Shown here piece by piece: positions 18,842-26,564 of a stretch of DNA of 33,978 bases. Both the position numbers and the translations under genes were made by a program. Location: assembly GCA_038326775.1 (NCBI GenBank), contig JBBQKJ010000030.1, forward strand, positions 1-33,978. The letters run 5' to 3'. The notes beneath the pieces are model-generated. The model was not told the origin of the DNA and did not search any database. It worked only from the letters and a program-made list of their open reading frames with translations. The DNA comes from DYIU01 sp038326775 (lineage in GTDB: Bacteria > Actinomycetota > Geothermincolia > Fen-727 > Anoxymicrobiaceae). Within the stretch, counting starts at the first letter, position 1; each line of letters starts with the position of its first letter.

Positions 18842-18866
18842 AAAGGGGACCACGAGGGTCCCCTTT
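18842..18866 (-). terminator. Intrinsic terminator after the sulfite-oxidase-fold surface gene
   Basis: A perfect 10-base inverted repeat, AAAGGGGACC / GGTCCCCTTT, with a five-base loop. On the minus strand it is followed by TTTTCG and lies about 60 bases beyond the stop at 18925, so it should end the leftward surface operon before the Mop gene. The Mop gene would then need its own promoter within 18742-18840; none is clear to me. Confidence 0.75.
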
Positions 18867-18924
18867 ATCGCCATGGAAAGTGAGGGGGGACTCACTATTC
18901 CCAAAATACTTTCACCGGGGTCTC

Positions 18925-21282
18925 CTACCAGGTCAGGTACCCCTTGGAACAGCTGCCCTCGACCCGGTTGTTCCAGTAGACCGCGCGCTCGACCGCGACC
19001 GCGGCGGAGGAATTCACCTGGGCCGAGACCTGGTAGTTGGCTCCGACGTCGTCGGCCTCGTTGATTGAGACCCTCTTACCGGCCGGGACCGCCAGCGGGG
19101 CTCTCTCCTGCGCGCCCTTGTCGGTCAGGTAAGTGATATATACCTCCGCATCGATGGGCCCCGGGTTCTGGATGAGTATCCAACTCTCGAAACCTCCGTC
19201 AGTCGCGCCCTCCGCAAGGAACGAGCGGAACCTGGGGCTGTCCACGGCGTTCTCGCAAGTACCGCCCTTCCGCCCGTTCCAGTACACCGAGCGCTCGGCT
19301 ATGACGGGCTGGTCAGAAACCACTTTCGTTGAGACCTGAATGTCGTTGGGAAGCGTGTCGGCCACGTTGATGCTCTTCCTGGAATGCGCGGGTATCTCGA
19401 CGACAGGCCCGGCCTGCTGGCCTTTCTCGTTCATGTAGGTGACGGTCGCATGCGCGGCGCTGTTGCCGGGGTTCTGCAAAAGGACCCACGTCTCGAAGCC
19501 GCCGGCCGTACATCCCTCTGCCATGTACCAAGCAGTTCCGGCACCCGTGACTCCCACGGCATCATGGCCCGCTTTCCTGTTGGCCCAGTACATGGCTCGC
19601 TCGGCGATGATCGGCACGTCACCTGTGACTTCAGTGGAGACGTTCCAGTCGTTCGGCAGCGTTTCCGCTGCGTTTACGGTCGTCCTGGAGTGGGCAGGCA
19701 TGTTGAGGGTCGGCCCATCGACCGCGCCCGATCCGTTCATGTACTTGACCTTGACGATCGCGGCCTTATCTCCGGGGTTCTGGATCAGGACCCACGTCTC
19801 GAATCCGCCGGCGGTCGAACCCTCCGCGAGATACCAGTTCTTAGCGGCGCTGTTCACGCCGGCGGCGCAATGCCCTCCCGCTTTGCCGTTCCAGTACATA
19901 GCACGCTCGACGACAATGGAGTCGCCCTCGTGCCCCACGACCTTGGCAGAAACGCTCTTGCCGTCACCGACCGTGTCGTTCGCCTTCACGGTAGCTCTGG
20001 ACATGGGATCGACGAAGATGGTCTGGGTCTTGTTGCTCTCGCCCTGTATCATGTAGGTGATCTCGACCTCTGTCTTCCAGGGGTTCGGGTTCGCGATGCA
20101 GATCCACTCCTCGAACCCACCACCCGTATAGCCCTCCGCCAGGTACCAGGTGCCGGGGACGTTATTCGGGTCCGAATTCCCACAGACGATGAGCCTGTCC
20201 GACGGCACGGAGGCGCCGGCCGGACCTACATCTCCATTCGGGCTCGGGTCGACCCGCAGCACGCGCAGGTTTCTGACCCAATCGCTCTTGTTCGCATCCG
20301 AGCTCGAGGTCTGCGGCCTCACACTCTTTAGAGGCCCTTCACCCGGCAAGGGTTTGAGGTCCTTGCCGTCCTCGTTCCAACCGATGAGCATCGGGTTGCC
20401 ATCGGGATAGGTCTTTGTGGCCTGGTCCATCGTGAACGTCGCGGAGTAGTTGTCGGCCGCAATAGCCGTGACGTGGGTGGACCCGGTGAGCAACCCTACC
20501 GGATTCTGCAGGAAGTAGGGCAGGGGCATGCCGACAAACTCTGTCTGGCCATGCGTCGGGAAGGTGTTCAGCCACTTGTAGGTCCCCGAGTAGCTCGTGA
20601 TCGATTTCAGCGCGTCCACCGTGAACGTCCGGCGGTTCTGGACGTTGCCGTACACCACTATCTGGCCCGGCGGTATCCTGGCCGCATCGGCGCTGAGAAG
20701 CCCCGGTGGAGTGGGCTGCACCTCGATGGCGCGCACCCTCATTACAGCCCTGTTCCAGTTGTCGGTGCCCACCCCGTGCGGTCCTTTGGTCGCCTGGGGA
20801 ACGATCAGGCGGAAGGGGCCTTCCGTGTTATCGAGCTCCTGGTAAGGCCCTCCGGTCTTGTCCACCTCGCCTTGCTTCCACCCCAGTAGCGTATGCAAGC
20901 CGTCGGGGTTCGTCATCCTGAGCTCCGCGAGCGTCAGGGTGGTAGAGTAGCCGTCGTCGGCGATCACCTTGATGCCTGTGGTACCTGCCTTGAGGCCCAC
21001 TTCTGTGTCCAGCAGGTAAGAGAAGGGCACTCCGAACCACTCCTGCTTGAAGTACGTGAACGGTGCCGACGCCTTCAGGCAGGTGAAGTTCCCGCCCTCG
21101 TACGGCATGCTCTTGAGGTCAGGCTTCAGGAACGTGCGATAGTTCGGGGTCGCTCCAGTTGCCGTGTCAACCTTCCGAGTGGCCGCACCGGGCTGCGCGC
21201 CCGCGGCACCGGCCAACAGCGGCAGCGCCGTGATGGCGAGGACCGCCGCGAGAAACACACTCACGAGCCTGCGTTCTTTCAT
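18925..21282 (-). CDS. Secreted surface protein: two sulfite-oxidase-fold domains plus four WYLAEG repeats
   Basis: A 785-residue exported protein with a signal peptide (1-30, ending AGAAGAQ). Two domains (about 45-190 and 200-345) resemble the PF00174 sulfite-oxidase Moco-binding fold: FGVPFSYLL, DGYSTTLTLAEL, GPFRLIVP, then VRAIEV. A third begins (DRLIVCGN, 362-369) but gives way at once to four repeats starting at 379, 483, 585 and 688, each WYLAEG...GF..W.L.QNPG...(103 residues)...ERAMYW. No active-site Cys/GN of catalytic sulfite oxidase sits in an intact domain, so catalysis is doubtful. No C-terminal anchor is seen. GGAGGG precedes ATG 21282. It follows the propeller gene by 22 bases and shares its riboswitch-controlled leader. 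Confidence 0.82.
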   Translation of the reverse strand: MKERRLVSVFLAAVLAITALPLLAGAAGAQPGAATRKVDTATGATPNYRTFLKPDLKSMPYEGGNFTCLKASAPFTYFKQEWFGVPFSYLLDTEVGLKAGTTGIKVIADDGYSTTLTLAELRMTNPDGLHTLLGWKQGEVDKTGGPYQELDNTEGPFRLIVPQATKGPHGVGTDNWNRAVMRVRAIEVQPTPPGLLSADAARIPPGQIVVYGNVQNRRTFTVDALKSITSYSGTYKWLNTFPTHGQTEFVGMPLPYFLQNPVGLLTGSTHVTAIAADNYSATFTMDQATKTYPDGNPMLIGWNEDGKDLKPLPGEGPLKSVRPQTSSSDANKSDWVRNLRVLRVDPSPNGDVGPAGASVPSDRLIVCGNSDPNNVPGTWYLAEGYTGGGFEEWICIANPNPWKTEVEITYMIQGESNKTQTIFVDPMSRATVKANDTVGDGKSVSAKVVGHEGDSIVVERAMYWNGKAGGHCAAGVNSAAKNWYLAEGSTAGGFETWVLIQNPGDKAAIVKVKYMNGSGAVDGPTLNMPAHSRTTVNAAETLPNDWNVSTEVTGDVPIIAERAMYWANRKAGHDAVGVTGAGTAWYMAEGCTAGGFETWVLLQNPGNSAAHATVTYMNEKGQQAGPVVEIPAHSRKSINVADTLPNDIQVSTKVVSDQPVIAERSVYWNGRKGGTCENAVDSPRFRSFLAEGATDGGFESWILIQNPGPIDAEVYITYLTDKGAQERAPLAVPAGKRVSINEADDVGANYQVSAQVNSSAAVAVERAVYWNNRVEGSCSKGYLTW

Positions 21283-21304
21283 CGTTCCCTCCATCTTGCT
21301 GCTC

Positions 21305-24097
21305 TTAGTCCGTCCAGGCGCCGATCGTGTCGGTGCCGCCCCACCTTCCATTCATGTACATGGAGCGCTCGACGATGACCTTCTTACCCGCCGTCAAGCT
21401 TTCCACCACTATCGAGGCCGAGGCGGTCGCTCCCGGAGCGTACTTGTCCGCCATGTTGTAAGTCTTGCGGGAGCTCGCGGGCACCGTGTCCGTGAAGACC
21501 ACGTTGTCTTTGCCCCCTTCGTTCAGGTAGCTGATCCTGACCTGGACATCCGCTTTGTTCGGGTTCTGCACGAGCGTGAACGTCTCGGCTCCACCGTTCT
21601 CATCGGTCGCAGCGCCGTCCGGCAGGCACCAGGACATGTGGGCGGCGCTCGTGCCGATCGAGTCGGTGGTCGCAAGGCCGCCCACGCCGGGAAGACTCCA
21701 GAACATCGAGCGCTCCGCGACTATCGGCTTGTCGGAGTGGACCTTCGTCGAGAGGTCCATATCCGGGTGAGCGTCGTTGACCCTTATCGTCTTTCGCGAG
21801 TTCGCGGGCATAGTGAACGGCGCGTCCGTGACGGGACCGTCATTGGTCATGTAGGTCAAGGTGACCTTCGCCTGCGACGAGTTAGGGTTCTGGACCAGCA
21901 CGTAAGTGGTGAAACCCCATGCCGTCGAACCTTCAGCCAGGAAGAAGTCGTTGGCCGGTTGAAGGGCACCAATCGAATCGTGGCCCTCGCGCCGCACGGC
22001 GTCTCCGCTCCCCGAGGCGGGCCAGAACGTGTACATGGCGCGCTCCGGTATCACGCCGACGTTGCTGTCCACCTTGATGGACGCGTCCGCCTGGCCGACC
22101 TCTTCGGCCAGGTTGTAGGTGGCGCGTGAGTGCTCGGGCACCTGGTGGTTGATCGTCTTGGGTCCGACGCCCTCGATCATGTAGGTAACATCGCAGGACG
22201 CCTCCACGTCGCCGGGGTTCTGTATGAGCAACCACGTCTGGAACCCCCATTTGGACGAGCCCTCCGGCAGGTACCATGCAGTCGAGGGCGCCGTCACGCC
22301 GATGGAGTTGTGCGCGCCGGCGGTCTGGCCTTCGCCCGACTGCCACTCCATCGTGCGGTCCACCGCGATCGTCTTTCCCTGTACGCACTCGACCTTCGTC
22401 GAGAAATCCGCGTTGCCCACTGTCTCGGCAGGCATGACGGTCACCTTGCTCGTCTTTGGCAGGCCGACCGTCAGTTCCTTCGTCTTTCCGCCGGTCAACA
22501 TGTAGGTGACCTTCGCGTTCAAGTCTTCGTCGTTCGGGTTAGCGATGTTGATCCCGGCGCCGAAGCCCCAGGCGGTGGAGCCCTCAGCCAGGTACCAGGT
22601 CGAATACGCGTTGCTGAAGGACGCCGAGATGGTGTGGTCCGCCTTGACGTTCTCGAACTTGTAGCTCGTGACCGCGCCGAGGTGCACCCCCCCGTCGATC
22701 GCCACGTCCGTTGTGTGATAGCCCGCGGCGGGTGTGATCGTGAACGCCTGGTCGTCTCCATCGAGCACCTTGACCGGGCCCGCAGGGGTAATGGTGCCGT
22801 TCGCACCAGCGTTCGTCGTTATGGTGTGCATCGCCCTCACGTTGAAGCCGTCCGTGAGGACGTTCGGCGTCTCTGCCCCCGTAGTAACGTTCACGTCGCG
22901 CGCGCCCGGCGGCGCCCCTCCTGCGATAGTGATGTTGGCGGTCGCGAGCGTGTCGCCGGTCACGGTAGTCGAGTTGACGGTGATACCGGTCCCCGAGAAG
23001 GTCGCCGCGCTCGTGCCGTTAACGAAATGCGTGGCCGTGCCGACGATGTCGACATCGAGCGTCTGCGTCTGCGCGCCCCAGGTGGGGTTGGCCGAAGCGA
23101 TCCTCATGATGGCTCCATTGAATATTTTCCCGCCCTGCCCGGTCACCCAGACCGAGCCGGTGCTGGCTGGCAGCGCCGTTCTGTGGTTCGCCGGCTTGTC
23201 GGGCGAGTTGAAGAGCGTCCATGTCGTGCCGTCGAAGTTGAGAATGCTGTTTCCACTGCCCGCCGACCAGACATTGCCCGCGCTCGTGGCGTTCACCATG
23301 TACTGCTCGGACGTGGTGACGACGCCCGACTGCGAGTGTGGAGCCCAGGTAGTGCCGTTGAAATGCAGGATCGTTCCACCGTTGCCCACCGCCCAGACGT
23401 TGTTCGGAGCGATGGCTTTGATACCGCGCAGCCTCACGCCGGTGAGAGTATACTGCGCCGTCGCGTTCCAGGTGTGGGTCGCGTCCCTGAAATAGATGTG
23501 GCTGTTGTTCGAGCTGTCATAACCCGCCGCCCAAACGTGGTCGGCGTCGCAGCCACTTGCCGCCTTGAACTGATCGTTTATTCCCGCCGGTGTCTCGTCA
23601 GCCCAGGCGGTCCCGTTCCACTTGTAGATCCTGCTCGTGAACGGGCCCGCAGTCGTTCCACCGACCGCCCAGACGTTGTTCTGGTCGAGGGCATAGGCAC
23701 CGTAGAAGTTGCCCGTGCCTGCCGAGTTCTGCGTGACCCAGTTCCCGCCGGCAGTTCCATCGGAGTAGAAGATGTCGAGGTTGTCGCCGACAGCCCAGAT
23801 GTTGGTGGCGTTGGCAGCGGCCATGCCACCCACGAAAATCCCCGCGATGGGTATGCTCTCGGTTGCCCATGCGGACCCGTTGTATCGGACCACAGTGCTG
23901 AGGCCGCCGCCCGCCCAGATGTTGTTCGCGTCCACCGCGCAGCCTGCCGTCAGGCTCTGCGCCGTCGGGCTCGGCGTGTACGGAAAGAACGCCCACGGCT
24001 CGACGGCCAGCGCCGGCCCGGCGGCGACAGCCAGCAGCATGACGATCAGCGCTAACACCACCGCGATCGAGCAAGTCCTTCTGTTGAGTGCAGTCAT
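21305..24097 (-). CDS. Secreted surface protein: seven-bladed propeller, bacterial repeat domain and four WYLAEG repeats
   Basis: The 930-residue product has a signal peptide (1-31), then seven copies of a (N)N.WA.G blade motif at about 59, 98, 140, 186, 232, 274 and 314, which predicts a seven-bladed beta-propeller. An Ig-like stretch (about 340-420) and a bacterial repeat domain (TTNAGANGTITPAG...HTISASFS, 427-495) follow. Four surface repeats start at 501, 608, 718 and 823. The repeat set is orthologous, unit by unit, to that of the protein at 27471-29237. AAGGAGG precedes the ATG by eight bases. It is the first gene of the leftward operon, behind a riboswitch-like leader and a terminator. 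Function unknown; adhesion or ligand display is likely. Confidence 0.82.
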   Translation of the reverse strand: MTALNRRTCSIAVVLALIVMLLAVAAGPALAVEPWAFFPYTPSPTAQSLTAGCAVDANNIWAGGGLSTVVRYNGSAWATESIPIAGIFVGGMAAANATNIWAVGDNLDIFYSDGTAGGNWVTQNSAGTGNFYGAYALDQNNVWAVGGTTAGPFTSRIYKWNGTAWADETPAGINDQFKAASGCDADHVWAAGYDSSNNSHIYFRDATHTWNATAQYTLTGVRLRGIKAIAPNNVWAVGNGGTILHFNGTTWAPHSQSGVVTTSEQYMVNATSAGNVWSAGSGNSILNFDGTTWTLFNSPDKPANHRTALPASTGSVWVTGQGGKIFNGAIMRIASANPTWGAQTQTLDVDIVGTATHFVNGTSAATFSGTGITVNSTTVTGDTLATANITIAGGAPPGARDVNVTTGAETPNVLTDGFNVRAMHTITTNAGANGTITPAGPVKVLDGDDQAFTITPAAGYHTTDVAIDGGVHLGAVTSYKFENVKADHTISASFSNAYSTWYLAEGSTAWGFGAGINIANPNDEDLNAKVTYMLTGGKTKELTVGLPKTSKVTVMPAETVGNADFSTKVECVQGKTIAVDRTMEWQSGEGQTAGAHNSIGVTAPSTAWYLPEGSSKWGFQTWLLIQNPGDVEASCDVTYMIEGVGPKTINHQVPEHSRATYNLAEEVGQADASIKVDSNVGVIPERAMYTFWPASGSGDAVRREGHDSIGALQPANDFFLAEGSTAWGFTTYVLVQNPNSSQAKVTLTYMTNDGPVTDAPFTMPANSRKTIRVNDAHPDMDLSTKVHSDKPIVAERSMFWSLPGVGGLATTDSIGTSAAHMSWCLPDGAATDENGGAETFTLVQNPNKADVQVRISYLNEGGKDNVVFTDTVPASSRKTYNMADKYAPGATASASIVVESLTAGKKVIVERSMYMNGRWGGTDTIGAWTD

Positions 24098-24128
24098 AAC
24101 GCAATCCTCCTTATCTCGAGGGGGAAAA

Positions 24129-24165
24129 CGGAAAGCCGCCTCCCGCGCGCGGAGAGACGGCTCAT
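24129..24165 (-). terminator. Second leader hairpin before the propeller-protein start
   Basis: On the minus strand an imperfect 11-base-pair stem (AGCCGTCTCTC with GGGAGGCGGCT, two G-U pairs) is followed by TTTCCGTTTTCC. It sits between the attenuator hairpin and the AAGGAGG ribosome-binding site. It may be a tandem terminator or a structure that positions the ribosome-binding site. The symmetric A-rich flank means it could also act on plus-strand transcripts. Confidence 0.4.
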
Positions 24166-24195
24166 AAAAAATGGCGTCCTGTGGAAGGACGCCAT
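24166..24195 (-). terminator. Intrinsic terminator (attenuator) in the leader of the propeller-protein operon
   Basis: A perfect 10-base inverted repeat, ATGGCGTCCT / AGGACGCCAT (24171-24180 and 24186-24195), with a five-base loop. On the minus strand it is followed directly by TTTTT (24170-24166). It lies about 20 bases after the riboswitch-like element and about 70 bases before the start codon, so transcription from the promoter at 24356-24328 must pass it to reach the gene. This is the expected place for a transcriptional expression platform. Confidence 0.85.
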
Positions 24196-24214
24196 AGAAA
24201 GCCTATTCTCTTCA

Positions 24215-24314
24215 GGTCTCCCTTTCCAAGCGCGGGAGGCGCAACCGTTTCCAGTCACACCCTATCGGCATACCGCCCCTGGCTCGCGCTTTAGGGCGGA
24301 TTGCTCGGAAAACC
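24215..24314 (-). ncRNA. Riboswitch-like leader element B (putative Moco/Tuco class)
   Basis: Read on the minus strand. P1 is GGTTTTCC (24314-24307) pairing with GGGAGACC (24222-24215), using two G-U pairs. After GAG comes P2, CCGCCCT with AGGGGCGG, whose loop carries AGCGCGAGCC. Then GCCGATAGG leads to P3, a nine-pair stem GTGTGACTG / CGGTTGCGC closed by a GAAA tetraloop (24251-24248). CCTCCCGCGCTTGGAAA returns to P1. The core strings match element A while all three helices differ in sequence but keep pairing, which is covariation. The loop AAGCGC can also pair with GCGCTT near the 3' end (possible pseudoknot). Class assignment rests on CCGAG, CCGAYAGG, a GNRA-capped stem, UUGGAAAGG and gene context, and is tentative. 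Confidence 0.75.
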
Positions 24315-24327
24315 CTTCCGGCGGGAA

Positions 24328-24356
24328 CGCTAACACTTGGATCCTGAGAGTGTCAA
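24328..24356 (-). promoter_or_regulatory. Promoter of the leftward surface operon
   Basis: On the minus strand TTGACA (24356-24351) is 17 bases from TTAGCG (24333-24328). Transcription would start near 24321, a few bases before P1 of element B. The -10 box is poor against TATAAT, but the rightward promoter uses the identical TTAGCG. Confidence 0.6.
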
Positions 24357-24383
24357 GCGAGCGAGTGCATCGCCGATGTTGCC

Positions 24384-24411
24384 TTGACAGTGCGCAGGCC
24401 GAGTATTAGCG
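24384..24411 (+). promoter_or_regulatory. Promoter of the rightward surface/tungstate operon
   Basis: TTGACA (24384-24389) is 16 bases from TTAGCG (24406-24411). Transcription would start near 24418, about a dozen bases before P1 of element A. Only 27 bases separate this -35 box from that of the leftward promoter, so the two transcripts diverge from one compact control region. Confidence 0.6.
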
Positions 24412-24429
24412 TATTGGCCTGTTAAGAAG

Positions 24430-24527
24430 GCTCTCCGAGTCTCCAGTTCCTACAGCGCAAGCCATGGAGGGAGACCGACAGGGTCCGCCGGGAAACCGAC
24501 GGGCCTCCCGTGCTTGGAAAGGAGGGC
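24430..24527 (+). ncRNA. Riboswitch-like leader element A (putative Moco/Tuco class)
   Basis: P1 is GCTCTCC (24430-24436) pairing with GGAGGGC (24521-24527). After GAG comes P2, CTCCA with TGGAG, whose loop carries AGCGCAAGCC. Then ACCGACAGG leads to P3, GTCCGCCGG / CCGACGGGC (24483-24491 and 24496-24504, one mismatch) with a GAAA tetraloop. CCTCCCGTGCTTGGAAA returns to P1. Core strings and helix lengths match element B, with different paired bases. The 3' strand of P1 contains the only Shine-Dalgarno site of the next gene, so a stabilised P1 would hide it: a translational OFF switch. Class identity is inferred, not proven. Confidence 0.78.
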
Positions 24528-24530
24528 AAG

Positions 24531-26045
24531 GTCAAGAGATCTCGCCTGCTTGTATACATGTCGGTGCTCCTGCTGCTCGTGGCGGCGATTCTTTTCGGCC
24601 TGAACATCGCCCTTGCCGGCGATGTGTTAACCCTGGGCGTCGAAGACGTAAAAGCCATGACGTCTTCCCGGGGCGACTACCGCAGCATAAACAACTGGAA
24701 AACGGTGGAGACCACGTCTTTCAAGGGCGTGTCCGTGTGGGGACTGCTGGAGGGATGCGGTGTCACGGACGGCGGCGCGAGCATAAAGATCTCGGCGCCG
24801 GACGGCTATTTCTGGCCCGCGCTGGGCACCACCCTCACTGTGAAGGAGCTCAAGAAGAAAGGAATTGGCGGGCTTCTGCCGCTCATCGGCTACGAGATGA
24901 ACACAAAGGCGCTCGACCCGGAGCCGGACGGCACCGGCCCGCTGCGTTACGTCGCCCCGCAGTATTCCATCGGCGACACCAACAAGCCTTCGTGGGTGTC
25001 CAACGTGCGGCTGATCGAGGTCGGCCCCCTTGAAAAAGGGGCCAGGCCGCCTGCTGTGAAGAAAATCCCCGCCGACCAGGTGTGGGTCTGGGGGAACATC
25101 CCCCCTGTCTACCCCATGAGCATGATGATACCGCTCGCCTTCGGGGCCGCGGGATTGGCGGTGTTGCTGATGTCTTTGATCACTGTGATCGCATCCAGGT
25201 CGAGCCGTCGCCACCTGCGGTCGGCCGTCTCCGCGCTCCTGGCGGCCTTTCTCCTCGCCGGTACCGCGCTTGCGCTCTCCGGGGGAACGGCGCGAGCCCA
25301 GGCGTCGGCCGTTTTTTCGAACGGCGAGCTGGTTTCCATGCCCGCGTTCTCGGGCCATTACACTTTCCTGAAGCAGCTGCCGCCGTACTCATACTACGAG
25401 GCGGACTACACCGGCGTGCCCGTCTCGTACCTGGTAAATGAAAAGCTCCGTCTCGCGCCCGGGGCGAGCGGAGTGGTGGTCCGGGCCAGGGACGGCTACG
25501 CGGCCACGCTCAGCCTCGAGCAGGTCAACAAGACTTACCCGGGCGGCCTCAAGCTTATCATCGCCTTCGCGAAGGGGGGGCAGCCCCTCGCCGGCGACGA
25601 AGGGCCTCTGCGCCTCATCGTTCCCCAGAACAAGCAGGGTACCCGCGACCAGGGCGGCGACGCCAACACTCCCCTTTGCGCTCGTTTGATCTTCGCGGTC
25701 GAAGTGACCCCGGTCCCGGCGGGGGTTTCAGTTCCTTCACCGGGTTCGGTTCCCCCGGGCTCGCTCGCTGTGTACGGCTCTGTGACCGAGCCCCCGCCAA
25801 ACGTCACTCCCGCACCGCCACCACAGGCGCAGCCCCAGGCCGACCCGGCCCAGAACCCGGCGGCGGCGGCGCCACAGCCCGGGCAGGCCCCGGTGCCGGC
25901 AAACGCCGTTCTCGACCTTGTCAACAGTGGCTTCGGCGGCGCGCGCGGGGTTGTATCGTGGGTGGCGGGTTCCGCTTTCTCCCTGGTGCTCCCCGGGCGG
26001 GCGGGTGCACTCCTCTGGTTGGCCTTCCATCGCTCGGGGGTCTAG
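24531..26045 (+). CDS. Membrane protein with two sulfite-oxidase-fold domains and proline-rich tail
   Basis: The product (about 504 residues) has an N-terminal signal/anchor helix (8-29), domain 1 (about 31-165), two transmembrane helices (199-221 and 232-250), domain 2 (about 260-393), a proline-rich spacer (405-457) and a hydrophobic end. Both domains resemble PF00174 (domain 2: YTGVPVSYLV, DGYAATLSLEQV, GPLRLIVPQ, then EV), with no Moco-ligand Cys motif. The start is unusual. The GGAGG in element A is five bases from GTC 24531, which would give VKRSRLL, an ideal signal start. GTG 24510 lies inside the RNA element and ATG 24558 lacks a site. The next gene starts immediately after the stop. 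Confidence 0.78.
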   Translation, partial: VKRSRLLVYMSVLLLLVAAILFGLNIALAGDVLTLGVEDVKAMTSSRGDYRSINNWKTVETTSFKGVSVWGLLEGCGVTDGGASIKISAPDGYFWPALGTTLTVKELKKKGIGGLLPLIGYEMNTKALDPEPDGTGPLRYVAPQYSIGDTNKPSWVSNVRLIEVGPLEKGARPPAVKKIPADQVWVWGNIPPVYPMSMMIPLAFGAAGLAVLLMSLITVIASRSSRRHLRSAVSALLAAFLLAGTALALSGGTARAQASAVFSNGELVSMPAFSGHYTFLKQLPPYSYYEADYTGVPVSYLVNEKLRLAPGASGVVVRARDGYAATLSLEQVNKTYPGGLKLIIAFAKGGQPLAGDEGPLRLIVPQNKQGTRDQGGDANTPLCARLIFAVEVTPVPAGVSVPSPGSVPPGSLAVYGSVTEPPPNVTPAPPPQAQPQADPAQNPAAAAPQPGQAPVPANAVLDLVNSGFGGARGVVSWVAGSAFSLVLPGRAGALLWLAFHRSGV

Positions 26046-26564
26046 ATGGCTCGCCTGCGCCTTCCGACATCCCTGGCACTGCTTTTCCTGGTCATTCTCG
26101 CGATTGGATGCGGGGGGGCTGGAAAAGAGACGCAGCTGCTCCAGAGCGAGAAGAAGCTCGCCGGCATGTACGAAGCGTGCAAGACTATCAAGCTGGTCGA
26201 TTCCGGTGTCACCAGGACCATCGAGACCGATCCGCTCGGTTCTCTTCCCCAGAAGGAAGTCAGCGCCATCCTCAAGAGGTCCAACGGGATGACCATCCCG
26301 GGGACGTGGTCGGGAGTGCCGCTCTCCTCGGTGCTGGACGCCCAGGGTGTGGCCCGTCCTTTCAAGGAGCTGAAGATCGAAGCCTGGGACGGTTACGTGG
26401 GAAGGGTCGGCTATGACATAGCGGTATTGCCCGACACCATCCTGGCCCTTACCCAGAACAAGAAGCCCATCCCCAGGGAGGACGGGCCGGTCAGGCTCGT
26501 GGTGGCCAGCCAGGATGGTTTCTACTGGGTCCGCATGCTTACCGCGATAGAGGTCTTGCGGTGA
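26046..26564 (+). CDS. Lipoprotein with one sulfite-oxidase-fold domain
   Basis: A 172-residue exported lipoprotein: signal peptide with lipobox LAIGC (Cys22), then one domain (about 45-172) of the same fold as its neighbours (TWSGVPLSSVLDAQG, WDGYVGRVGYDIAVLP, DGPVRLVVASQ, WVRMLTAIEVL). The end of the domain is canonical but the Moco-ligand Cys is absent. The ATG follows the TAG of the upstream gene with no gap, and its stop overlaps the GTG of the TupA-like gene (GTGA), so three genes form one coupled operon under element A. Being placed beside a metal-oxyanion binding protein suggests it helps handle a Mo/W compound outside the membrane. That is inference. Confidence 0.8.
   Translation: MARLRLPTSLALLFLVILAIGCGGAGKETQLLQSEKKLAGMYEACKTIKLVDSGVTRTIETDPLGSLPQKEVSAILKRSNGMTIPGTWSGVPLSSVLDAQGVARPFKELKIEAWDGYVGRVGYDIAVLPDTILALTQNKKPIPREDGPVRLVVASQDGFYWVRMLTAIEVLR

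Noticed and set aside
18884..18906. AGTGAG/CTCACT hairpin downstream of the surface gene as a second terminator
   Set aside because: The stem is only six base pairs with no T run, and the strong terminator at 18842-18866 already explains transcript ending.
18925..21282. A working sulfite oxidase or other molybdoenzyme
   Set aside because: Only fold-level similarity is present. No intact domain has the Moco-ligating Cys motif, and no dimerisation domain, heme or redox partner is encoded nearby. The single VCGN at 366-369 lies in a truncated third domain.
22130..24055. A 641-codon open frame on the plus strand
   Set aside because: It is antisense to the propeller surface protein, has Arg/Val-rich composition typical of shadow frames in GC-rich DNA, and shows no family motif or ribosome-binding site.
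24215..24527. c-di-GMP-I, ydaO (c-di-AMP), cobalamin or SAM riboswitch as the identity of the two leader RNAs
   Set aside because: The signature strings of those classes (for example GCAAAGCC with GGGUUGCC, or the B12 box GCCACUG) are absent, and the order of hairpins does not fit. The GAAA-capped stem is the second hairpin here.
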